A stretch of DNA of 64,000 nt from contig JAYKKM010000153.1 of assembly GCA_035772405.1 (NCBI GenBank), positions 1 through 64,000 on the forward strand, in the 5' to 3' direction. A model generated the notes under the pieces. It worked only from the letters and a program-made list of their open reading frames with translations. It was not told the origin of the DNA and did no database searches. The DNA comes from Chrysogorgia sp. JL179-B06 (Eukaryota > Cnidaria > Anthozoa > Scleralcyonacea > Chrysogorgiidae). A program made the position numbers and the translations under genes. Positions 56,006-64,000 of this stretch are shown here, piece by piece. Position 1 is the stretch's first letter; the number at the start of each line of letters is the position of its first letter.

Positions 56006-57273
56006 GTTGATACATGTAATCACACCATGTGATTATGATGATGGCGTCCGCACGCTCTACTAAATCTAGTTCCGAAAAAATCAAAACCACACCAATCCAG
56101 AGGCTGAGATCATACCTCAAGGATCGATTCTAGGCCCTTTATTTTTCTTGTTATATATTAATGACATTGTAAATGTTTCAAAAGTATTAGGGTTAATTTG
56201 TTTGCAGATGACACAAATGTATTTTATTCACATAAAGATCCTGTTTGTTTGTCTAATGTTCTGAAAATTGAGATCAACAAGTTGTCAGAATGGTTTAGGG
56301 CTGACAAACTTTCTTTTAATCTTAAAGTGTCTATGAAGTGAAAAATTCGCTAGCATTTTTTTTACTTTAACGGACAAAGTAGCAGGAGCGTACACTGAAA
56401 ATTTCAAGTGAATCTGCTGCACAGTCTTCGAGCTATCAACTCTCAAAGTTTGGCATGGCTAAATGTTTTTTGGTGAAATCTGAAACGCGCGGTTCATTGT
56501 CTTGTGACATATGCAGGTGTACTATGCATAAGAACAATGGATTTGAACATGGATGATCCACCTGAGTCTTTCCTTATTTTGTAACGTTAAACTATGCCAA
56601 TGGACAAACTTTGAGAGTTGATAGCTCGAAGACTACGCAGCAGATTCACTTGAAATTTTCAGTGAACGATCCTGTCGTGCTACTTTGTTCGTTAAAGCAA
56701 AAAAGTGCTAGCGATTTTCTCACTTCATGGACACTTTAAAGAAAGTTTGTTATAATAATAAATTTGTGATAGAATGAGTTTGTTAAAATCATGAATATGA
56801 ACGTATAATTAGAATTATCAACAAAAGTAAATTTGATGCGCATAGCCTTCCTTTGTTTATTTAGAGAGAATAAAATATTAAAATTCCATGATATTTTTCA
56901 TTACAAATAGGACAAGTTATGTTTTCTTATAAGATGGTTGTTGCCTAATTGTTTTGACAATTTGTTCACAACAAATAAACAAATTCACAGCTATAATACA
57001 AGAAATGCTGAAACATTCCAACCTCCTCTATGTCGAACAAATATATGCCAGTTTTCCATAAGATACCAAGGTCCGAAGCTCTTCAATTCTTTTGCTGCTG
57101 AAATTGTCAACTGTAATACATTAGAATTATTTACAGCAAAACTAAAAACTTTTTTTTATTCCTCGTACTAAATGAAATTTGTTTGTTACCGTTTCTGTCA
57201 CTGTCATGGATTATCTCTATACGGTCTATACTTTATTCGTCATCGTCAATGTTTTGTAATTTAAATAGTTTGT

Positions 57274-57304
<31 letters not shown>

Positions 57305-57487
57305 TAAATAATAATAATAATAATAAATAATAATAATAATAAATAATAATAATAATAAATAATAATAATAAATAATAAATAATAATAAATAATAAATAAT
57401 AAATAATAAATAATAATAATAATAATAAATAATAATAATAAATAATAATAATAATAATAAATAATAATAATAAATAATAATAATAAT
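56001..57487 (+). mobile_element. Truncated LINE, copy 2, with the same internal foldback
   Basis: Matches copy 1 from TTGATACATGTAATCACACC onward. The RT segment is at 56106-56323, frameshifted by one T deletion near FADD. It is cut at the same base by the same foldback (56324-56737). This copy keeps the C-terminal RT part at 56935-57171 (YQGPKLFNSFAAEIVN), then the 3' UTR and a TAATAATAA array (57274-57487). Confidence 0.8.
56324..56737. repeat. Foldback element inside LINE copy 2
   Basis: Nearly identical to 54344-54756, at the identical position in the LINE. Confidence 0.85.
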
Positions 57488-57630
57488 TAACTGCTAGATA
57501 TTCGTTGAGATTGGAGGTAGGTACCGTAGGTAGCAAACGCTTGTACGCAAGCCTGCTATAGCGATCGAGCTAATGAGTAAGCAATTGAGCAATCCAGCCA
57601 ATCCTGGGTTCTGGATAAGATTGGAAGCAG
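57488..57630. repeat. Direct repeat with 58670-58890
   Basis: TAACTGCTAGATATTCG...GCTTGTACGCAAGCCTGC and GAGCAATCCAGCCAATCCTG occur here and again at 58670-58890, where a further partial copy is nested. Confidence 0.75.
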
Positions 57631-58288
57631 TAGTCCAGTCAATCTACGGTTTAACATCAAACAAATTGCAACAGAAATTATTTTAGCTTTTTCATTACCT
57701 TGATACATTCGGAAATAACATACCAAAAGTCCCTAGAAATCAACCTAGTGGAATCAAGTTTTTCTTACAATTTACCTACAAAAGCACTATTCTTTAAAAA
57801 AAGTGAAATTTCAAGTTCACGTTTAGCAAATATTACCCATGTCTTTAGAAAGTTCTCAAAAAGCTATATGAAGGATATTTAAGCGGATAGTACAATTTTC
57901 TAAACCCATTTTGAGTTATTCGCTCAAGAAAAGTGGAAAATGCAACAAAATTCTGTTTTTTAGCAGGTTTAACCGTACGTAACTCAAAATCGGAATGGAA
58001 AATTGTACTATCCGCATAAATGTCCTTCATATGGTTTTTTGAGAACTCTATAATGACATAGGTGATATTTGGTAAAAGTGAACTTGAAATTTCACTTTTT
58101 TTAAAGGATGGTGCTTTTGTAGTTAAATTGTAAGAAAAATCGGATTTTCTGAACTTTCCACTAGGTTGATTTCTCGGGACTTTAGGTATGTGATTTCTGA
58201 ATGTATCAAGGTACTGAGAAAGCTAAAACCATTTCTGTTGCAATTTGTTTGAAGTTGTACCTATATTTCAGGTAGATTGACTGGACTA
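57631..58288. repeat. Large palindrome (foldback), about 660 bp
   Basis: Arms of about 300 bp: TAGTCCAGTCAATCTAC, CAAATTGCAACAGAAATTAT, AATCAACCTAGTGGAA and GCGGATAGTACAATTTTC on the left all have mirrored counterparts on the right ending GTAGATTGACTGGACTA. The centre is near 57950. Interrupts the 57488/58670 repeat unit. Confidence 0.85.
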
Positions 58289-58835
58289 CCATGACAACTC
58301 TGCCAAGGCAGACCTCCTGACACACTGAAATTCAGTGGAATAGTAAGTATATAGCAAATGTCTATATAAACGATTACTCACCTGAAAAAATGGGAGGGTT
58401 GGGTACGGGTGAAGCAAACAAGCAATACACAGCTGGGAGCTGTATAGCAATTAAACGTTTGGTAATGCTAGCAACTAGCAAGCAAGAGCGACCAACGAGC
58501 AGCAATGTGCCAATGCTGTATAGCGACGTGCTCGCAAGCGTCATGAGTGACACTCGTGCGCACCCTTTGACTTCTTAAGAACTTGGGACTCCCCAAGAAC
58601 TATGAAGGAGAGGACCGCTGGCCAACTACATCTGCAGCTAACTTTGCCTAAATAAATTTAACCACATTTAACTGCTAGATATTCGATGAGATTGGAGGTA
58701 GGTGCCGTAGGTAGCAAACGCTTGTACGCAAGCCTGCCATAGCCATCGAGATAAGCAATGAGCAAGCAATTGAGCAATCCTGGGTTCTGGAGCAAAGGCT
58801 AGTAAACAAGCTAGCCATAGCCATCGAGCTAAGCA

Positions 58836-59100
58836 ATGAGTAAGCAATTGAGCAATCCAGCCAATCCTGGGTTCTGGATAAGATTGGAAGCAGTAAGAGA
58901 TCACCAACTCTGCCAAGGCAGACCTCCCAACAACTGGTCAGTCCTTCGAGCACTAGTGATTAATGAGTACCATCACATGCTCGAAGAAGGAGATGCCGTG
59001 GCAGATTGCCATGGAATCAATCCCCAAAACTGACCACACACTGCGCTACCTGGCAGAGGCACCTACCCGTCCGTGCATTAGGAGTAACCGAGAAAAGCTG
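58836..59100 (+). pseudogene. Fragment of a retroelement protein, unsure
   Basis: The plus frame reads NNWSVLRALVINEYHHMLEE and GDAVADCHGINPQN, followed by a stop and HTALRYLAEAPTRP. It probably belongs to the same decayed element as 59752-60138. Family not recognised. Confidence 0.3.
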
Positions 59101-59483
59101 TTATCACATGAACCAAAATTGTAATAACAAAGACCTTTAATCTTTGTGCCGCTTGATCCCTCTAACTACGCGTTGCAGATGGAGAGAGTCTTTTAACTAA
59201 AAGGATCAGCATAACCTCGTTCAATGTGAAGCGACCGATTTAGACTTTAATTGTGGTCGGTTTCAATGACGCCGCCAACCGGTTGCAAATAGGCAAAGCG
59301 TCCATTCATCGGCAGGAAAAGCGAACCGTTAGGATGAACACGACCTGTCGTCTGGCAAAATACTTATGGTACTAATGGTAACTTATTCCCACAGTTTTGC
59401 GTGAATTATTTGTGCAGTCTGGCACCATGCAATGAGGCATTATAGAAAGTATTGAACGATAAACCCTGTCGAAGAACATTTGT

Positions 59484-59703
59484 TTCTATCACTCAATGAC
59501 GTCAAAACGCTAATGGAACGACCGCTTTCGCCCGCAAGCAAAGCAACAATGGCGGCCCCCAATGTGGGAAAATTACGACAAACAAAATCAAATTTCTCCA
59601 AAACTAAAATGATTTGAAGGAAACTAATACTCATTCTGAAGCAAGTTTACATAGTTCTTTCATTTGAATGACACTTGCTTTGGGGCTGGAGTGTCCCTTT
59701 AAG
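59484..59703 (+). repeat. Repeat related to one arm of 53437-53880
   Basis: CTATCACTCAATGACGTCAAAACG, AATTTCTCCAAAACTAAAAT and GACACTTGCTTTGGGGCTGG align with 53658-53872. A single arm here, not a palindrome. Confidence 0.65.
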
Positions 59704-59751
59704 AGATCGGGATCTGGTTACAACAGTCCCGCCCTGGTGTTCACCTGTGAT

Positions 59752-60138
59752 GCCTAAACCACTGTATGAGAATGGTAGAGCGAAAGCCCTTTGGGACATA
59801 GCTCTCTATGCCGAAAATACAGAAGTAAGAGCTAATAGAATAGATGCTAGGATTGTTGACAATGAGGAAAAGAAGGTGATGGTGATAGAAATGAGCTGCC
59901 CATGGCTAGATAATCGCCAGACTAAAGATGCTGAGAAGACCCAGAAATATGGCCCCTAACATGAGTAACCCAGCACAACATCATTATGGATGTTCTCGGA
60001 GGTTTTTCGAAGGAGGTTAACCAAACAGTAAAAAAGCTACTCGGAGATAGAAGCGAAGAAACATTAAGACGGATGCAGAAGTCTGTGATCAGCAGTAGCG
60101 TGAACATTGCACGCTCATTTAAGATTTTAGTTGACTAA
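59752..60138 (+). pseudogene. Retroelement C-terminal nuclease-like domain (decayed)
   Basis: Reads GRAKALWDIALYAENTEVRA, NRIDARIVDNEEKKVMVIEM and SCPWLDNRQTKDAEKTQKYG. After a deletion near 59958 it resumes [20 protein letters not shown] and [16 protein letters not shown] to a stop at about 60138. The RxDARIVD...IEMSCPW spacing is what a PD-(D/E)XK-like nuclease would show, as at the ends of some non-LTR elements. Confidence 0.5.
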
Positions 60139-60573
60139 CAATACAAAAGTGGCTGAGCCAATTAGTTAGATCGTTTTTATTTCCGAACAGTATATTTGAC
60201 TTTACTGACTTATTTTAAATTGTTATAGTTGCCTAGAGCATTTTTGTTTTTTAGTTTCTTGTTTGTCTTTACTTTTAGAGATTGTAAGATAGATTTTTAC
60301 GCAATAGTTAGCTACGTTCGCGCCTGACTATGGCTTTTAATTTTACTGAGCATTCAGAAGTTGTACACTGCCACAATAATAATTAAGTAATAGTAATAAT
60401 AATAAATAATAATAATTGAATAATAGTAATAATAATTAAATAATAGTAATAATAATAATAATACTAATAATAGAAACTTTATTAAATGTTTTTCTTTTCT
60501 ACATATACAATTATAAATCTCGCTTATAGGTAATTTACAATTGGCTACTTGAATCACAACTAATAATATATAA
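60139..60573. repeat. TAATAA-type microsatellite and AT-rich sequence
   Basis: TAATAATAATAAT blocks from 60376 to 60468; possibly the 3' tail of the element ending at 60138. Confidence 0.5.
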
Positions 60574-60608
60574 CAAGACGCCCGCTAGGCGTTAACTTGG
60601 GCTACTAA
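60574..60608 (-). repeat. Inverted copy of the CCCGAGTTAACGCC motif
   Basis: AACAAGACGCCCGCTAGGCG then TTAACTTGGGCTACT is the reverse complement of 44005-44040. Confidence 0.7.
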
Positions 60609-60784
60609 TTTTAGGGACATGGCGCGCATATTGCCTGCGGAGATGGGTATGCATTGGTGGCATGTTAGACAGTTGGAATTAGAAAACTCGCTCACTTGTC
60701 TTATATTACCAAGGATAATATTTAATGCATTGATTTCTGTCATCAGGCCACTGAAGGCATTGTGCAGCGCTTGGCTGGAAATAA

Positions 60785-61435
60785 CGAAGAAAAATCAGGC
60801 GTCTACACGCAGGCTAGCCTCCCCATGAATGCAGAACGCCTGACACGCAGACGAAAACACTAAACACGGCAATGCTATTTTTCTAATATCTGTTCGATTG
60901 AAGGTCTCCGTGTGTCAAAATTCATATAAAAATCAACGGCAAGGTATACGAAACATATCTGTTACGAAATTACATCGGTTTAATGGACATAAAAGCATGA
61001 AATCATCGGGTATTAAAACGACGATAGATCTTGAAGCCATATTATGTCCTTTGATTTTAAAGACGAGTCTCGCTTTAATCGCTTACGCATTTTCTCATAT
61101 AACATCTGATCTTCGCATTTTAAGTAGACGAAACCTACAGCGTTCGATTCGCCAGATTCAAGTGATGATTTCGATATAAAATTGATTTAAATCGGACAAA
61201 AACAAACGTTACGTTTCATTCTGATTAATATTACAAAGTTTCACGGGATAAATGTCAACATGATATAATATTATTTCCCTGTCCTTCGGCTGTCCATTCC
61301 GTCTTCATGATTGATCTCTCATCATTGTGTTTCTCTCGTCTTGGAGAGAATCTTTGCAATGGTTAAGCGTTTGCGGGTTTACAGGTCTCGGTAAACTTTT
61401 CCAACTGCGATTCATTGCCAATAAAACGAAAGTTG
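60785..61435. repeat. Dispersed repeat, copy 2 (partner at 8738-9390)
   Basis: Same order of matching blocks as copy 1. Similarity also extends left to CAGGCCACTGAAGGCATTGTGCAGCG (near 60744; compare 8668). Downstream, 61320-61430 and 61510-61620 are two related copies of a TCTCGTC...GGAGAGAATCTTTGCA block. Confidence 0.8.
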
Positions 61436-61916
61436 GAACTCGCTTCAGATCTTCGCTCGCATTGCCTTGCAACGACTACATTTCGTCCGCGGTTCTGCGA
61501 GTTCTTTCTTTAATCTCTCATCTGTGTTTCTCTCGTCCAGCTATCCTGGAGAGAATCTTTGCATTTATAGTTTGCGGGTTTATAGGTCTCGTAAATGCTT
61601 TTCCGACTGCGATTCATTGACGTTTTGCAATGCCGGCCTATCGCGGGATGACTGCATTTCTTGCATGTTTCGCAAAGCCTATCGGGAGACGTATTGCAGA
61701 TTCTCGACATAAATAACACGGAAAACAGAGCCCTTTTTAAGACTTGGTGCTACCACAGTAGCCCAAGTAATAACAACGAATGACTATATAATAAAACATG
61801 CAAATTTATATACAAATATTTCCAAAAGCTAATAATTCGGGAATAATAATAATAATAATTGTGTTCCATTGTGGTTAACCAATACCGCCGATAAGAACAT
61901 AAGATTATAATAATAA

Positions 61917-62985
61917 CTAGAAATACGAATTCGCAATAATCCCCTCGCCCCCTTTTCTACCCGCCCCCCCCTTACGGGAATTTCTCCATCCATGGTGCCC
62001 AGACCTCGCACGCCGTGGCCGTGTATTATTTCTGTTTTTCAAATATTCACAATTTCCAAAAGCCCGTTTCGTCGAAGAAATGTTTGAACGTTATCTCGGC
62101 CAATATTTAACCGATTTAAACTCTGAAAACACATTTGGAATTAGCGAGTCAACATACATAACATACGCGTTTACTATATTACGAGAACGTGAGTACCCTT
62201 CGTAAAAACGGTTTATGTACTTAGAAATTAGTCGATTATAAACTGGCACTTCATCGTATATTATTTTGAACGTTATCTCGATCAATATTTAACCGTTTTC
62301 AATTCTGAAAACAGATTTGGAATTAGCGAGTCAAAATACATCACATATGTGTCTACTATATTACGAGAACGTGAATACCCTTCGTAAAAATGGTTTATGT
62401 GCTTAGAAAGTTAGTCGGCTTTGTCAGCTAAATAATGATTAGCCGGTCACTTCGTCGAATATTATGTTGAATATCTCGATCAATATATAACCGTTTTCAA
62501 TTCTGAAAACAGATTTGGAATTAGCGAGTCAAAATACATAACATATGTGTCTACTATATTACGAGAACGTGAATACCCTTCGTAAAAATGGTTTATGTAC
62601 TTAGAAATTAGTCCGGGCTTGGTCAGCTATGATAATCTCGATCAATATATAACCGTTTTCAATTCTGAAAACAGATTTCGAATTAGCGAGTCAAAATACA
62701 TACTCGGACTCGGATTTCTATTTCCTCAAAAAACTATGTCTCTTGTGACGGTTCAATTTAATCTGAGTATCTAGTTACCAGTGCCACATTTTCCGATGCC
62801 GCGCATGAGGACGGTTGATCATATATATATATATATATATATATATACCTATAAAGCCGATGCGAGATCAGGATCCGCTTGGATCTCGCGTGATAAGGGA
62901 CTAAACGCCGGTCGATATTAGCACCCTCGCCCTCAGGCCTTCGGCCTTCGACCGGCGCTTCGCGCCGGGCGAGGGGATAACTAGA
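61917..62985 (+). repeat. Fullest copy of the TAGAAATACG/CCCCTCGC repeat family
   Basis: Starts AACTAGAAATACGAATTCGC and AATAATCCCCTCGCCC. It then has about four tandem 150-190 bp units (each with TTCTGAAAACAGATTTGGAA, TATTACGAGAACGTGA and ACCCTTCGTAAAAA) and a TA array (62820-62847). It ends in a GC hairpin (CCGGCGCTTCGCGCCGG) followed by GCGAGGGGATAAC. The ends form short inverted repeats (ATCCCCTCGCCC / GGGCGAGGGGAT). No protein coding seen. A second element start (TAGAAATACATATACGCAAT) follows immediately. Confidence 0.8.
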
Positions 62986-63109
62986 AATACATATACGCAA
63001 TAACCCCTCGCCTAACTGTCCTATCAGGCTCCTACGACCACGCTCTCTTAAAAGTGGTGTGTTATTAAAAAGATTATTTTGTGGGTTCCGTCGTCTGCAG
63101 GCTGCCGAT

Positions 63110-63420
63110 CCACATTTTCCCCATAAACACCCGTGTTTATGCGAGAATGCATTGATATACATGTGAATGTGGGACTGCGAGCTTGGATGGTAAACAGATG
63201 AGAAGTGACGTTCATCAAGCTCAAATGCTCAGAAAATGTATCTGAGTCCTGGACGGGACTCGAACCCGCAACCTTCTGATTTATAGAGAGACTCTCTAAT
63301 CAATGTGCTACAAATATTTGTATTTTTCGGGTCCCGCCGTCTGCGGGCCGCTGATCCACATTTTATTAACACCCGTGCGACTTGTAGAGTTGAGGATGCA
63401 TTGGTCGTTTTTCAGTCGTT
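63110..63420. repeat. Duplicated CCGTCGTCTGC...GATCCACATTTT block around a tRNA-like sequence
   Basis: GGTTCCGTCGTCTGCAGGCT...GATCCACATTTT (63083-63119) recurs as GGTCCCGCCGTCTGCGGGCC...GATCCACATTTT (63331-63363), with ACACCCGTG after each. The tRNA-like piece lies between them. Confidence 0.6.
63243..63312 (-). repeat. tRNA-like sequence (degenerate)
   Basis: The minus strand has a good B-box and T arm (TTGCGGGTTCGAGTCCCGTCC) and an acceptor 3' half (AGGACTC). The 5' acceptor half is lost and the A-box reads GTAGCACATTGATTAGAGA. Most likely a SINE remnant. Confidence 0.4.
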
Positions 63421-63438
63421 TCTTTTCTCTTTCTTCAG

Positions 63439-63966
63439 GTAAGCACTCTCGAAAGCATGGGCTTGCCATCCGGTCAAATTAGAGGATGGATATTTGAAGA
63501 TGCCGTCTTCGAGGCGTTGTATACGGGCCTTAATCCCTTAGAAGTAAAAAAGTTTAATTCCGATGTGGAAACAGTGGATCTCAAGTTGATCAAGACGGGG
63601 GGCAGCCTTTCCAAGATTGGCGACTTTATCCCAGATGCCAATTATTGTTATATTTGCAAGCAAATGGAAGATGTCGATATCATCCTCAACGCCCATGGAA
63701 TTACATATTCCATTCAAGTTACTGTTCGTACCAAGCAAACGATCGCCAGCAAAAAGGGATTCTGGAAAACTGCTTCAGAAAAATGGAGGCCAGTTCTTTG
63801 TACAGCAGAAGATATGGAGGAGTTCCTCTCTACATCAAACTCTCTTCTTGCTGAGGAATACAGAGATAAAAGATTTTCAATTACAAACGCCAGTTGCATT
63901 GTGAATGACACATTGCTCGAGTCATTACAGTGCTATCCAGAGAAAGCGAAAGACGAAGAAGTTTGA
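63439..63966 (+). CDS. Crinkler/RHS-type nuclease domain, terminal exon
   Basis: Acceptor CTTTCTTCAG, phase 0, 175 codons and a stop at 63964-63966. The motifs are in the order expected of the Crinkler-type restriction-endonuclease-like fold: GQIRGWIFEDAVFEAL (conserved FE), then DVDIILNAHGITYSIQVTVR (Asp, then the Q-x-T strand). The first in-frame ATG is 63457, but the open splice acceptor and phase match suggest it continues from 53341. Such proteins are thought to be nuclease effectors or host-defence proteins. The function in this organism is unknown. Confidence 0.55.
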   Translation, partial: VSTLESMGLPSGQIRGWIFEDAVFEALYTGLNPLEVKKFNSDVETVDLKLIKTGGSLSKIGDFIPDANYCYICKQMEDVDIILNAHGITYSIQVTVRTKQTIASKKGFWKTASEKWRPVLCTAEDMEEFLSTSNSLLAEEYRDKRFSITNASCIVNDTLLESLQCYPEKAKDEEV

Positions 63967-64000
63967 GAGTCGGGCGGAGACTGGCCATATGGATGTTTGT

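Noticed and set aside
55009..57536. Minus-strand Tyr/Leu/Ile-rich ORFs at 55009-55407 and 57273-57536
   Set aside because: Antisense of TAATAA microsatellite LINE tails.
62950..62985. Helitron 3' end (hairpin followed by CTAG)
   Set aside because: The inverted copy at 26866 shares the hairpin and GGATAAC but not CTAG, and no 5' TC end or Rep/helicase was seen.

Overview
This is a eukaryotic, AT-rich, repeat-dense stretch of animal genome. GT/AG-bounded exons, tRNA-derived elements, LINEs, a Copia relic, Penelope-like (PLE) fragments and many foldback elements leave few intact genes. Fibrinogen-domain genes built from symmetric-phase exons, CR1/L2-type LINEs with (TAA)n tails and abundant PLE debris suggest an invertebrate. 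A cnidarian, probably an anthozoan, is my best guess; nothing here proves it.

Four host genes or gene pieces can be read by hand. (1) Gene 1, minus strand, 22267 to 17769: six exons whose phases join without a break, 311 residues, ending in a complete fibrinogen C-terminal domain after two near-identical coiled-coil mini-exons. (2) Gene 2, minus strand, 39519 to 30385: seven phase-compatible exons, 346 residues, a secreted-type protein with a fibrinogen-like N-terminal half. One 5.2-kb intron of it holds a LINE, a foldback element, a PLE relic and a 151-bp satellite. A signal-peptide first exon at 44564-44490, inside a threefold tandem duplication, could be its start. (3) Two plus-strand exons 10 kb apart (52916-53341 and 63439-63966), in matching phase, resemble the lid and nuclease parts of a Crinkler/RHS-type ATPase-nuclease. 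(4) A minus-strand exon at 50524-50937 (137 aa, unrecognised family) has a broken inverted copy at about 51985-52290. Two further phase 1-1 exon candidates on the minus strand lie at 7246-7001 and 4213-4034.

Layout. 1-3199: decayed Ty1/Copia element with its 3' LTR. 3200-4016: GAT-rich array. 4-12 kb: small foldback elements, a RecQ-like helicase fragment, a LINE 3' end. 12-17 kb: TA arrays, hammerhead-bearing PLE-like foldback, a tRNA-derived element, LINE debris, a foldback element with 10-bp target repeats. 17.7-22.3 kb: gene 1. 22.75-26.1 kb: nearly intact LINE with a single nonsense codon, inserted in a palindromic element. 26.9-29.3 kb: one copy of a ~0.85-1.07 kb repeat family and a PLE GIY-YIG/hammerhead 3' end. 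30.4-44.6 kb: gene 2. 44.5-48.8 kb: tandem triplication. 50.5-53.3 kb: gene 4 and the first Crinkler-like exon. 53.4-63.4 kb: its intron, with two copies of one truncated LINE (both carrying the same internal foldback element), nuclease-like retroelement tails, a large palindrome and an inverted copy of the 26.9-kb repeat. 63.4-64 kb: the nuclease exon.

Most six-frame ORFs are low-complexity or antisense shadows. Exon boundaries were chosen by eye from splice consensus and phase. No searches were run, so family names rest on motif recognition.
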